From NCBI RefSeq assembly GCF_013394305.1, contig NZ_AP019810.1, forward strand, positions 2,043,501-2,107,500: a stretch of 64,000 nucleotides of DNA, read 5' to 3'. The stretch comes from Enterococcus mundtii (lineage in GTDB: Bacteria; Bacillota; Bacilli; Lactobacillales; Enterococcaceae). The notes beneath the pieces are model-generated. The model worked only from the letters and a program-made list of their open reading frames with translations, was not told the origin of the DNA and ran no database searches. Both the position numbers and the translations under genes were made by a program. Within the stretch, counting starts at the first letter, position 1, and each line of letters opens with the position of its first letter. Positions 27,478 through 38,894 of this stretch are shown here, piece by piece.

Positions 27478-27969
27478 ATGAAAACAGAGGAAATCAAGCG
27501 GGAAGAATTGAAAAGTGAATTAGGGAAATTGCATCATTTTTTAACAGAACTGAGTACCAAGTATTATGATACAGACAAAGAAAGGGTAACGATCCAATAT
27601 CCAAATAATTCCGAAGGTCGACAACTTGAACAAGTGTACAACGAAATGTTCAAACATCTACTGAAAGTGAAAAAAGAATTAGATTATTATTCACTGCCAA
27701 TCATCGATACGGGTATTTTAAAATACGATCAAACAAGTGAGCGATTTGTCTTCAAGTCGGTTCGTGAGAATCTTGAATTATCCGCCGGTATGGACCTAGA
27801 GATCTTAGTAGAAGACTATTTTACTGAAACAAAACAGTGGGTCCGTACACGATTAGAATATTTGCCAGAAGCATCAGGTGGCGTACACGAAAACGGTTGG
27901 TATATCACGGAAGACAAAGAATTGGAACTAGAAGGAGCCATGGCAAGGATTCGTAAAAAAACAGAATAG
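27478..27969 (+). CDS. DUF5348-like hypothetical protein
   Basis: 163 residues, no membrane segment. The first 70 residues are helical and charged; the second half (YDQTSERFVFKSVRENLELSAG, then a C-terminal GWYITEDKELELEGAMARIR) resembles the DUF5348 family, found on chromosomes and plasmids of Firmicutes. It lies 25 bp before the SPFH gene and may be co-transcribed. Function not known. Confidence 0.55.
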   Translation: MKTEEIKREELKSELGKLHHFLTELSTKYYDTDKERVTIQYPNNSEGRQLEQVYNEMFKHLLKVKKELDYYSLPIIDTGILKYDQTSERFVFKSVRENLELSAGMDLEILVEDYFTETKQWVRTRLEYLPEASGGVHENGWYITEDKELELEGAMARIRKKTE

Positions 27970-27994
27970 AACCAAGAAAATTAGGAGTGAGTAA

Positions 27995-28864
27995 ATGAAA
28001 GAAAAAAAGGCTTTCACTATCAATGGCTATATAGGGCTATTTATTATTCTTCTAATGTTTGTCGTAGGAATCTTATTATTTTTCATAGGGGTTGCTCGAT
28101 TTTTAGTTGGATTTTCAATTGTTGGGATTTTCTTGTGGTTGCTCGTTTTCTTAGCAATCAGCGGACTGACAGTAGTCAGCCCCAACCAAGCAAAGGCAAT
28201 CGTCTTTTTTGGGCAATACATCGGAACGATTCGTGAGAGCGGTTTTTTCTTAACGATTCCTTTTGCACAAAAAATCAACTTGTCGTTAAAAGTTCGAAAC
28301 TTCAATAGTTCGCTGTTGAAGGTCAATGACTTAGATGGAAATCCAATCGAGATTTCCGCTGTCGTCGTTTTTAAAGTAGTAGATACAGCTAAGGCGCTTT
28401 TTGATGTAGCAAACTATCATCAATTTGTTGAAATCCAAAGTGAAACCGCCATTCGTCATATCGCCAGTCAATATCCATATGATACATTCAACGAGGATGA
28501 TCTTACTTTACGTGGAAATACCACTGCGATTTCAGATGAATTGGCAAAGGAATTACAAGAACGTTTATCGGTGGCGGGGGTCGAAGTTTTAGAGACGAGA
28601 TTGAATCACTTGGCTTATGCAACAGAAATTGCCAGCGCGATGTTACAACGGCAACAAGCCAAAGCCATTTTATCTGCCCGTCAAACCATTGTTGAAGGCG
28701 CAGTGACGATGACACAAATGGCTCTGGAACAAATCGAAGCAGGTCAGGATATCACCTTTACCGATGATCGAAAGATCCAGTTGATCAACAATCTACTTGT
28801 ATCGATCATTACTGATAAAGGCACACAACCAGTGATCAATACAGGTAATAACAAAGAAAAATAG
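27995..28864 (+). CDS. SPFH/stomatin-like membrane protein
   Basis: 289 residues. Two N-terminal membrane helices (about 9-33, 38-58) then the SPFH/band-7 domain (about 58-230), with the typical segments TVVSPNQAKAIVFFGQYIGT, RNFNSSLLKVNDLDGNPIEI and ETAIRHIASQYPYD, and a C-terminal helical part rich in Ala/Gln (QRQQAKAILSARQTIVEGAV). SPFH proteins form membrane microdomain scaffolds and can control protease access. GGAG precedes ATG. Client proteins unknown. Confidence 0.85.
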   Translation: MKEKKAFTINGYIGLFIILLMFVVGILLFFIGVARFLVGFSIVGIFLWLLVFLAISGLTVVSPNQAKAIVFFGQYIGTIRESGFFLTIPFAQKINLSLKVRNFNSSLLKVNDLDGNPIEISAVVVFKVVDTAKALFDVANYHQFVEIQSETAIRHIASQYPYDTFNEDDLTLRGNTTAISDELAKELQERLSVAGVEVLETRLNHLAYATEIASAMLQRQQAKAILSARQTIVEGAVTMTQMALEQIEAGQDITFTDDRKIQLINNLLVSIITDKGTQPVINTGNNKEK

Positions 28865-28931
28865 CTGAATGAGGAAAGCATTCGTCAGTGGAATGCTTTC
28901 TCCAACGAATATCGGTTTGAATCAATAAAAA

Positions 28932-28970
28932 GGAATTTGGAGTGGCTTACACCTCCAGATTCTTTTTTTT
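28932..28970 (+). terminator. Terminator
   Basis: GAAT-TGGAG / CTCCA-ATTC stem followed by eight T. Confidence 0.75.
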
Positions 28971-29077
28971 TATGGGACATATGACAATAATGAAAGAGTT
29001 TTGATAGTAAAAAGAAAGGAATTTTCACGGATACTTGACTATACTTAATTTATCAGAACAGGAAAGAAGGAGTCACA

Positions 29078-29455
29078 ATGAAAAAATTATTGATTGGGTT
29101 GGGAGCATTTATCATCATCGCTTTTGGTGGCTACCGTTTAGCAGATCATTTGATCATGGGTGGTGAAAGCTACTATGTTCAAATCACAACGGATGGTGAG
29201 AAACAGGTGGATCACGCTGACGGTGGACAAGAAATCATCAGTTATCGTTATGAACTACCTGGGTTTAATAAAGAAGGTAAAGAAAAAACAATGGACTTCA
29301 ATGGTTTTCAAGAACGACCATTAAGAAAAGATGCATTTTTGAAAGTGACTTGGAATAAAAATAAAGGCGTGACGTCTTATGAGGAAGTACAGGCAAAAGA
29401 CATTCCATCAGCAGCACAAGAAAAATTAAGTAAAGGAACGGTCAATAATGGATAA
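29078..29455 (+). CDS. YxeA-family secreted/anchored protein
   Basis: 125 residues with an N-terminal hydrophobic segment (4-22) and a YxeA/DUF1093 domain: SYYVQITTDGE, ISYRYELPGFNKEGKEKTMD and a core FNGFQERPLRKDAFLKV. In Bacillus, yxeA lies beside the yxdLM bacitracin-type ABC transporter; the same arrangement is seen here, with an 8-bp overlap to the ATPase gene. Probable accessory protein for peptide-antibiotic resistance. Confidence 0.8.
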   Translation: MKKLLIGLGAFIIIAFGGYRLADHLIMGGESYYVQITTDGEKQVDHADGGQEIISYRYELPGFNKEGKEKTMDFNGFQERPLRKDAFLKVTWNKNKGVTSYEEVQAKDIPSAAQEKLSKGTVNNG

Positions 29456-30200
29456 AATCGTAGAAATCAAGAACGTAACAAAAGTTTACGGAAAAAGTAA
29501 TGAGAAACAGACACAAGCATTGAACGGTATCAGTTTTAGTGTGGAAAAAGGCGAATTCATTGGTATCATGGGGGCTTCTGGATCAGGTAAATCAACCTTA
29601 TTGAATATCTTATCAACATTAGATAAACCAACAAGTGGCACGATCCATATCAACCAAGCAGATGTCACGAAGTTGAAAGGAAATCAGTTAGCCGATTTTC
29701 GAGCAAAAGAAATCGGCTTTATCTTCCAAGATTTCAATCTTTTAGAGAACTTGACTGCACAAGAAAATATTGCAGTTCCGCTTTCTTTACAAGGCGTGAA
29801 ACCAAAAGAAATCAAGAAAAAAGTCAATGCGGTGGCTGAACGCTTATCAATCAGTCACATATTAGACAGCTACCCCGCAAAAATCTCAGGTGGACAAAAA
29901 CAACGGGTAGCAGCAGCCCGGGCACTAGTTACGCAACCAACGATTCTATTAGGGGATGAACCAACTGGTGCGTTGGATTCAAAAAGTGCGAAAGACCTAT
30001 TAGATACGATGGAAGAATTGAATACAAATGATAAGGTTTCGATTCTGTTGGTGACACATGATGCTTTTTCAGCAAGTTACTGTCAACGAATCTTATTTAT
30101 TAAAGATGGCGTGATCCATCAGGAAGTTAAACGCGGAGAACAAAGTCGTTCAGACTTTTATCGTCAAATATTAACGATTCTAGGTAATCTAGAACAGTAA
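29448..30200 (+). CDS. Bce-type ABC transporter ATPase
   Basis: 250 residues. Walker A GASGSGKST (about 42-50), Q loop GFIFQDFNLLENLTA, signature SGGQKQRVAAARALV and Walker B ILLGDEPTGALDSKS. Sequence type is that of BceA/YxdL ATPases that drive resistance to bacitracin and other cell-wall-active peptides by target protection. It overlaps the YxeA-like gene and precedes the permease by 14 bp. Confidence 0.9.
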   Translation: MDKIVEIKNVTKVYGKSNEKQTQALNGISFSVEKGEFIGIMGASGSGKSTLLNILSTLDKPTSGTIHINQADVTKLKGNQLADFRAKEIGFIFQDFNLLENLTAQENIAVPLSLQGVKPKEIKKKVNAVAERLSISHILDSYPAKISGGQKQRVAAARALVTQPTILLGDEPTGALDSKSAKDLLDTMEELNTNDKVSILLVTHDAFSASYCQRILFIKDGVIHQEVKRGEQSRSDFYRQILTILGNLEQ

Positions 30201-30214
30201 GGGGGAAACTGAAC

Positions 30215-32029
30215 ATGCTTTGGAAATTATCACTTACTGGGATCAAGAGTCGGTTAAGAGACTATATTGTTCTATTTTCCGGTTTAGTCATGGCTTCAGC
30301 CATCTTTTATATGTTCGAGTCAATGGCCAGCAACACCGATTTTTTGAACAATAATTCCACTTTAGCGATGACAGTCTTTATCTTTCGCTTTGGGTCGGTA
30401 TTATTGGGGATCATCACATTTGTTTACATTCTTTATGCCAACTCATTTTTGATGACGATGCGACAAAAAGATTATGCGATGTTTATGATGCTAGGAGCAA
30501 AAGGCCGGAAAATTGCCCAAATGATTTTCTCTGAGACCTTGATAGTAGGAACAGTCGCTACTTTGGTTGGTTCAGCGCTAGGTATTGGTTTAACAAGCGT
30601 CGTCCATCGACTATTAGTTGCCCAGTTAAATATTAAAATTACTCATTTTACACCGTTCAATATGAATGGATTATTGATTACTTTGCTGTTTTTCATCGTA
30701 CTATTCTTATTAGCAGCGTTTGTCAATGCATTCTCGATTGTCAAAAAACCAATTTTGACTTTACTACGTGCGGATCAAACACCTGCGCAGATGAAACAAC
30801 ATAAATTCTTGTTTTTCCTTGAAGTAGTTTTAGGAATCATTTTTATCGGTGTCGGTTATTATATGATGGCAAATATCGGAACCTATCAGTTGATGGGAAT
30901 CGCCGTCGCGTTAGTTACAATCGTTTTAGGAACGTATTTTATTTTCCATTCGGTCATCATTTTCTTCCTTAAACTATTGAAGAAAACAGAAAATCTTTCG
31001 ATGAAAAAACTGAACAACTTTACGTTATCACAGTTAAGCTTCCGTATTCGTGAATACACACAAATGCTTTCAATGGTTGCGATGTTACTCGCATTAGCTT
31101 TAGGTGCATTAACAGTCGGTCTAGGCTTTAAAAACCAGATCACTCAGTTGACGAATGAAGTATCGAATTATGATCTAGTATTGAATCAATCAGAATTGAT
31201 CGATCAATCTAAAGTGGCGAAACTTTCACCAACGATCAACGCGGTCTATCAACAAAAAGAAGACGAAAAAACAGTGTACTATAACTATAGTGAGTTTGAA
31301 CAAGATCCATTTTTGATTATGGAAAATCAAACACCTAACACTGGGGAAAGAAACGTCAAAACGAAAAAAGTAACCGCAGAAGAATTAGCGACAAACTTAA
31401 ACTATCAAGATGAGTTGCGCTATTACGAATTGCCAGAACAACGAGAAAAAGAAATCAAATTACTGCCAGCAGAAGAATTTGCTCAATTAAATCTTCCACA
31501 AACCAGTATGCAACTGATCCAAGCAAAAGATTTCCATGAGAGTATTGAACAAATTGGTGATCTGGTAGCAGAAAACAATAAAAATAATGAATCATTAAAA
31601 GATGGAATGTTTAGTTTCACGCAAAAATATGATGCGTACCAAATGATCAATGGTATGTTCTCAGGCTTTGAATTCATGGGCTTCTTTTTAGGGATCGCCT
31701 TCTTGACAATGTTAGCAAGTTGCTTGATGTTCAAGATCCTCTCAGGTAGCAAGAGTGATGTCGTTCGTTACGAGATGCTCGGTAAGATCGGTGCTCGTCA
31801 AGCATTGTTAAAACAATCGATTCGTCGAGAAATCGGTATTCTCTTCTTAGCACCAGGGATTCTAGGAGCCATCCATGTATTATTTGGACTTCAAATGTTT
31901 ACTGTTTTGATGGATGATCCATATCACAACTTATGGATACCATTTACAATATTCTTTGTTCTCTACTTTATCTACTATGTTGTAACTACTTGGCTGTACA
32001 CAGGCATCGTTTTGAACAAAAAAGAATAA
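30215..32029 (+). CDS. Bce-type ABC transporter permease
   Basis: 604 residues with FtsX domains: four helices in the N-terminal part (about 15-185), more helices to about 310, a medium extracytoplasmic domain (about 315-470) that replaces the usual large one between helices 7 and 8, and C-terminal helices to residue 600. This is the BceB/YxdM layout. It should work with the preceding ATPase. No dedicated BceRS-like two-component pair is adjacent; the pair at 22.9-24.6 kb is a candidate regulator. Confidence 0.87.
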   Translation: MLWKLSLTGIKSRLRDYIVLFSGLVMASAIFYMFESMASNTDFLNNNSTLAMTVFIFRFGSVLLGIITFVYILYANSFLMTMRQKDYAMFMMLGAKGRKIAQMIFSETLIVGTVATLVGSALGIGLTSVVHRLLVAQLNIKITHFTPFNMNGLLITLLFFIVLFLLAAFVNAFSIVKKPILTLLRADQTPAQMKQHKFLFFLEVVLGIIFIGVGYYMMANIGTYQLMGIAVALVTIVLGTYFIFHSVIIFFLKLLKKTENLSMKKLNNFTLSQLSFRIREYTQMLSMVAMLLALALGALTVGLGFKNQITQLTNEVSNYDLVLNQSELIDQSKVAKLSPTINAVYQQKEDEKTVYYNYSEFEQDPFLIMENQTPNTGERNVKTKKVTAEELATNLNYQDELRYYELPEQREKEIKLLPAEEFAQLNLPQTSMQLIQAKDFHESIEQIGDLVAENNKNNESLKDGMFSFTQKYDAYQMINGMFSGFEFMGFFLGIAFLTMLASCLMFKILSGSKSDVVRYEMLGKIGARQALLKQSIRREIGILFLAPGILGAIHVLFGLQMFTVLMDDPYHNLWIPFTIFFVLYFIYYVVTTWLYTGIVLNKKE

Positions 32030-32044
32030 GTTGAGCTTGATAAA

Positions 32045-32088
32045 GAGCGAGAAGATGGTTTGTAGAAAAAACTCCTTCTCGCTTTTTC
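32045..32088 (+). terminator. Terminator of ABC operon
   Basis: AGCGAGAAG / CTTCTCGCT stem with a 19-base loop, followed by TTTTTC. Confidence 0.8.
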
Positions 32089-32166
32089 TGTTGCCTTCGA
32101 TAAAATTTGCTTGAAGCATGATCAAATAGAGAAAAGATTACTGGATACGATGGAAGGATATCGGTT

Positions 32167-32409
32167 ATGAGTGAACTGGCTAGATTTTTCAAAGATGGGC
32201 AACTGCAATAAATCCCTAGAAAAGAAAAAAATAAACGTTTGATCTTTGATCATCTTTATTCAAAGTTTGAATTTGATAAGGATTACTTAGAGAGGGAAGT
32301 CAACGCTATTCTAAAAAGTATTTATCTGGATCATGCGATATTACGGCACTACCTCGGCGATTACCGTTACCTTGATCGAGTAAAGGACGGTTCGATCAAA
32401 AGGCAGTGA
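32167..32409 (+). pseudogene. DUF2087 protein with in-frame stop
   Basis: Frame: MSELARFFKDGQLQ, then TAA at 32209-32211, then IPRKEKNKRLIFDHLYSKFE and LEREVNAILKSIYLDHAILR up to TGA. The portion after the stop is a clear DUF2087 domain (PRKEKNK, EVN.IL, LRHYLGDYRYLDR), usually joined to transcription regulators. One base change at the stop (AAA to TAA) would explain the loss. GGAAGG precedes ATG. The frame has stayed open otherwise, so the event is recent or the downstream part still starts internally. Confidence 0.75.
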
Positions 32410-32430
32410 GAGAGACAGAACCCAATACAT

Positions 32431-32483
32431 AAAAAGCGCATCTCTTTAAAAGCCAAATTGGCACGAAAGAGATGCGTTTTTTA
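32431..32483. terminator. Bidirectional terminator
   Basis: AAAAAGCGCATCTCTTT / AAAGAGATGCGTTTTTT, nearly perfect, between the DUF2087 remnant and the RpiR gene. Confidence 0.88.
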
Positions 32484-33248
32484 GGAACTTTTATTTGTTT
32501 GTTTTTGCCAAGCATCATATTTCAACAAAAAATATTCGATCACGAAAAAAAGTGTTGAAGTTGTTTCAAAAGGTGTAAGGATATCTTCTTGATCTTGTAG
32601 TTCTGGATTCAAGAAGAAAATCGTTTCATCACAAAGTTTTGAGACAGTTGAGTTCCTAAGTTTTGTGATACCAATTGTCTGGATATTTCGTTGCTTCAGT
32701 TGCTTCGCTAATTTGACGACTTCAGGAGACTCACCATTTAGCGTGATCAACAGAACTAAGTCTTCTGGCTGAATGATTTGGTAAAACTGTTTGTTGATCG
32801 AAACGGCACCGAAGTCATAGAGTATCAATCCGTTGTGTACGAAAAGCAATTTCATATAACTTGAAACTAGCGTTTGTATATCACCTGATCCATAGATGAA
32901 AATCCGATTCGCATTAGCCATCATTGTACATAGATCAGTGAAATCTTTTTTCTTGAGGTTCTCAATTGTTTGGATATGATTTTCCAAGATTTCCTCCTCA
33001 AACTCGGATAGACGCACATTTTCCTGTGTAAGTTCATTTTTTAGATGATATTTGAATTCTGAGAAACCATCAAACCCTAATTTTTGGCAAAACCGCATGA
33101 TTGTTGTGCGAGAAACGTTGCATTGTTTCGCCAGTTCGTTAATAGACATTGTTAAAGAATTTTTTTTGTGATTTGTGATATAGGACCAGATAAGAAAATC
33201 ATTTTCAGTCAACCTTGACTGAAACGTCGTAATTCGGTCTTGTAACAT
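32481..33248 (-). CDS. RpiR-family regulator of the alpha-glucoside genes
   Basis: 255 residues. N-terminal RpiR helix-turn-helix (about 1-77; MSINELAKQCNVSRTTIMRF) and C-terminal SIS phosphosugar-binding domain (about 105-240; IFIYGSGDIQTLVSSY, LLITLNGESPEVVKLAKQL). Divergent from the EIICB and GH4 genes, although 656 bp lie between. The GlvR/YfiA-like members of this family activate alpha-glucoside uptake genes in Bacillus and Clostridium, which suits this neighbourhood. The likely effector is a phosphorylated disaccharide. Confidence 0.82.
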   Translation of the reverse strand: MLQDRITTFQSRLTENDFLIWSYITNHKKNSLTMSINELAKQCNVSRTTIMRFCQKLGFDGFSEFKYHLKNELTQENVRLSEFEEEILENHIQTIENLKKKDFTDLCTMMANANRIFIYGSGDIQTLVSSYMKLLFVHNGLILYDFGAVSINKQFYQIIQPEDLVLLITLNGESPEVVKLAKQLKQRNIQTIGITKLRNSTVSKLCDETIFFLNPELQDQEDILTPFETTSTLFFVIEYFLLKYDAWQKQTNKSS

Positions 33249-33400
33249 CTGTTTTCATCATTGCCAAAAATCTATAAATCGTTAGAACTCATCATTAAAG
33301 TTTTCAGAACCATGTTTCTACTACGCTTGTTTGGTCATCTGTGAATATGGATCTGACGAATAGTGGTTATTTTTTTGATGGATCGATTGAATGTTCGATT

Positions 33401-33720
33401 CTAATTTATAGATATTACAGGTTTTGACAAATCAGTTTCCCCCTTTTTCATTTGATATTTTTGAGAGAGTTCACGCTGTAATCGACGGAAACGTTTCTCA
33501 ATCTTGTTAGTTTTATTGCTATTTTCATAGACCTTGCAAGGTGATACAACTGCTAAATCTTTGTTACCTAACTCAATAACCAATTCTTTATCAGTCAATT
33601 TTTGGTTGGTAGACTGCCTTCACTCACCCTTTGGTTTACTTGGAGGATTTTCCAATTGCGTGTGTCCTTCTTGTTCTCACCTCACTATTAAGATACGCCT
33701 TATGTACCGTTTATTTGATT
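33401..33720 (-). pseudogene. Remnant of IS200/IS605-type TnpB (OrfB)
   Basis: A 65-codon open stretch reads ELGNKDLAVVSPCKVYENSN then KTNKIEKRFRRLQRELSQKY, which matches the TnpB core pattern (D/E-LG-K-LAVVS-GKVY-N, followed by KL.KRLKRLQR..SRKYE). Both sides are broken by stops; the rest of the gene (C-terminal RuvC parts, zinc finger) is missing. So it is a decayed insertion-sequence piece, without visible ends or TnpA. It sits in the promoter region of the alpha-glucoside operon. Confidence 0.72.
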
Positions 33721-33865
33721 AACTACTACTGGACCTCTGGTTTTATTCTCGAAGATAGGATGTGACGATTCACAAATTTTGTGACAAAAACCTTTTTCCT
33801 GTGAGGAATTTTTAAATCATCTTAAAGTGTTTCAGGAATCCATTTTAATAGTAAACTAAGAATCG

Positions 33866-33879
33866 GTAAAGCGCTTACT
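33866..33879 (+). promoter_or_regulatory. Candidate CcpA (cre) site
   Basis: GTAAAGCGCTTACT fits the cre consensus at 12 of 14 positions and is nearly palindromic; 26 bp before the EIICB start. Confidence 0.7.
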
Positions 33880-33904
33880 AAAAAATATGAAGGACTAAAA
33901 AACT

Positions 33905-36839
<2,935 letters not shown>

Positions 36840-36863
36840 GTATCACTTATAAAAATGAAAGGG

Positions 36864-36889
36864 GTCGGCTGGAGGAGATTCTTCAGCCG
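36864..36889 (+). other. Hairpin with ribosome-site sequence in its loop
   Basis: TCGGCTG / CAGCCGA arms enclose GAGGAGATTCTT between the GH4 and MFS genes. It may shield or expose a ribosome site for the MFS gene. Confidence 0.4.
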
Positions 36890-36907
36890 ATCATTTTGAA
36901 AGTAGAT

Positions 36908-38074
36908 ATGGCAGTAAAGAATAAATTTCAACTCGTCTATTTTTTTCAGTATGCGTTGATGGCTACTTTGATGACACAGATCGTGCCGTTTTTGACCGAA
37001 CAAGGCTATGATGCGGTCCAGAGAGGCTGGTTTTTGGCTTCTTACAGTGTGACCACGATGATCTTCCAAATCTTTATTGGCTATTATTCTGACCGAAGCA
37101 AGCAGATAAAAAAAGTTGCCATGGTAGTTTCTGTACTATTCGTATGCTTTGCAATCACTTTTTATATGTTAGGAAAAGATATCTTGCTAATGCATCTGAT
37201 CGTACTGGCTATTGCAGGAGGGCTATCCAATACAGGAGCAACCGTCCTAGATAATTGGGTGTTATCAGAGTCAGAGATGCGAAACAACCTTGCGTCGATC
37301 AAAGCAATAGGTTCTTTAGGTTGGAGTGTGATGAGTGTATGTATTCCGGTATTCATTTTTAATAATAATTATCAGTGGCTGCTCGTTCCTTTTCTCTTTT
37401 TTCTAATCAGTTATTTGTACATCGCAAAAACAGTGCCTCAAACACCTCACGATACAAAGGAACCTAAAGAACAAAAAAATGAGGGATTTAATCTTTCGGA
37501 TATGTATCAGCTGTGCAAGAATGGGGAGTTTTTATGTTATACGTTCCTATTTTTTCTTTTATATTTAACGATCGTCGCCAATAATACGATCGTGATTGAC
37601 AAGTTACTCTTAATGGATAGTGGAAATACGTTCGTGGGATTAAAGTGGGCGATTCAAGCTTTCTGTGAAATCCCGGCGTATCTTTTATTGAATCATTCGG
37701 TGACAAAATGGAAAAATGAGCGATTGATTTTTATTTCTGGTTTCTTTTTGGTCCTGCAATTTTTGATTTATGCAACTTCACGAACGCCGTTAGTATTGCT
37801 TGCTGCCAGTTTCTTGCAGTTTTTTACTGTTCCAGCTTTTACTATCGGTAGTCGAATGATTATCAGTGAGATTACCCCTATAAATATCTTTTCTTCAGGG
37901 CAACTTCTATCTATAAGTGTTTATATGGGGCTTTCTTCCTTCATTTCTCCATTACTTGGCGGTGTCCTGGCGCAACAGTTATCATTGAACCAAGCACTTT
38001 ATTTTTTTAGTCTGCTGCCAATCTTCGCTTTTATTTGTTATTACTGTTACAGGAAGTATCAAAGAAATAAATGA
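36908..38074 (+). CDS. MFS transporter (sugar/nucleoside-symporter-like)
   Basis: 388 residues when started at ATG 36908 (MAVKNKFQLVYFFQYALMAT); the frame is open to a TTG inside the GH4 gene, but only the short form has a normal first helix at the N-terminus. About 12 hydrophobic segments and the MFS loop GYYSDRSKQIKK (about residues 60-72). It resembles the MFS_1-like/LacY-type group. Located third in the alpha-glucoside operon, it may import or export a sugar related to that pathway. The ribosome site is weak, so the start is uncertain. Confidence 0.7.
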   Translation: MAVKNKFQLVYFFQYALMATLMTQIVPFLTEQGYDAVQRGWFLASYSVTTMIFQIFIGYYSDRSKQIKKVAMVVSVLFVCFAITFYMLGKDILLMHLIVLAIAGGLSNTGATVLDNWVLSESEMRNNLASIKAIGSLGWSVMSVCIPVFIFNNNYQWLLVPFLFFLISYLYIAKTVPQTPHDTKEPKEQKNEGFNLSDMYQLCKNGEFLCYTFLFFLLYLTIVANNTIVIDKLLLMDSGNTFVGLKWAIQAFCEIPAYLLLNHSVTKWKNERLIFISGFFLVLQFLIYATSRTPLVLLAASFLQFFTVPAFTIGSRMIISEITPINIFSSGQLLSISVYMGLSSFISPLLGGVLAQQLSLNQALYFFSLLPIFAFICYYCYRKYQRNK

Positions 38075-38092
38075 AAAATCTGAACAGATGTG

Positions 38093-38128
38093 TACAAAAA
38101 AAGTGGGGGATGCCATACTTTTTTTGTA
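38093..38128 (+). terminator. Terminator-like hairpin before the second antitoxin gene
   Basis: TACAAAAAAAGT / ACTTTTTTTGTA, 12-bp perfect arms with a GC-rich loop. It may end the operon; as a dyad just upstream of an AbrB-type gene it could also be an autoregulatory operator. Confidence 0.55.
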
Positions 38129-38153
38129 TATCAAATAAAGGAGAGGAATACTT

Positions 38154-38429
38154 ATGGATAAAAAAGTGCAAGTCTCAGCTAAAATGACATCTAAAAATCA
38201 AATCACTGTCCCTAAGAGTGTGCGTCAAACATTAGGCTTGAAAGAGAATCAGAAAGTTATTTTTGAATTCACGCCTGAAGATGAACTTAAAGGGACTAGT
38301 GAAAAAACAATTATGGCTTATGAAGACTTTTGGAACAATGAGTTGGTTGTGATGGAAGAACATGCGAGTGATGATACAGAAATCGTTGATTTTGGAGAGG
38401 ATGTAGGCGAGGAGAAAATCGAATGGTAA
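38154..38429 (+). CDS. AbrB/MazE-like antitoxin
   Basis: 91 residues. N-terminal swapped-hairpin DNA-binding domain: KVQVSAKMTSKNQITVPKSV and RQTLGLKENQKVIFEF; the acidic C-terminal part (DDTEIVDFGEDVGEEKIEW) is the toxin-binding type. AAAGGAGAGG precedes ATG. The stop overlaps the start of a MazF-like gene that is broken, so the antitoxin has no obvious active partner here. Confidence 0.82.
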   Translation: MDKKVQVSAKMTSKNQITVPKSVRQTLGLKENQKVIFEFTPEDELKGTSEKTIMAYEDFWNNELVVMEEHASDDTEIVDFGEDVGEEKIEW

Positions 38430-38775
38430 AACAAGGGGATATTATTTTTATAGATTTGGTTCCAACAAAAGAGAACGGACTAGCAAAAAAAAACGACCGT
38501 GTGTCATCATTAGCAATGACAACTATAACAAGATTTTCAATGCCGTTTTAGTCATGCCAATCAGTAGTGCAACAAAATATTTACAGGAAAAATATCAACG
38601 CTCAGGTGCATTTCAAACAATTTTTGATACAGCGATGTATACAATCAAAGGAACGATATTATGTCAAGATATCCGAAGCATCGATTGATCTTAACGCAGT
38701 AATCTTCAAATGGCTGATCAAATTGATCCTCAAAAGAAAGAAAGGTTATCAGAGATTGCCAAATATTTTTTCTAA
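38423..38775 (+). pseudogene. MazF/PemK-like toxin, broken by frameshifts
   Basis: It begins MVKQGDIIFIDLVPTKENGL, loses frame in a run of nine A (38485-38493), and goes on in another frame as RPCVIISNDNYNKIFNAVLV then MPISSATKYLQEKYQRSGAF up to QDIRSID; a second disruption near 38690 moves the C-terminus (NLQMADQIDPQKKERLSEIA) to a further frame. Read together these parts make a full PemK protein of about 115 residues. So the toxin is inactive unless the reads are wrong at the homopolymer. Confidence 0.82.
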
Positions 38776-38824
38776 CCAATAATGTAACTTTCCAGCGCCC
38801 ATTTAGGTGGAGTAAGATACATAA

Positions 38825-38876
38825 AAAGAACCAGAACTCAGAAGTATTCCATCAACTTCTGAGTTTTGGTTCTTTG
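38825..38876. terminator. Bidirectional terminator
   Basis: AAAGAACCAGAACTCAGAAGT / ACTTCTGAGTTTTGGTTCTTT type stem (one mismatch pair) between converging genes. Confidence 0.85.
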
Positions 38877-38894
38877 ATAGAGTGTCCATTTTTG

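Larger units (their letters stand above)
33249..33904. other. Divergent intergenic region with transposase remnant
   Basis: 656 bases. It holds the TnpB remnant (33401-33720, minus), a candidate CcpA site at 33866 and AT-rich promoter sequence (for example TTTTAATAG at 33843-33851). I see no functional gene. Confidence 0.6.

Noticed and set aside
38093-38128. Rho-independent terminator versus TA operator.
   Set aside because: Not rejected as a structure, but I could not decide between the two roles and did not claim the operator.
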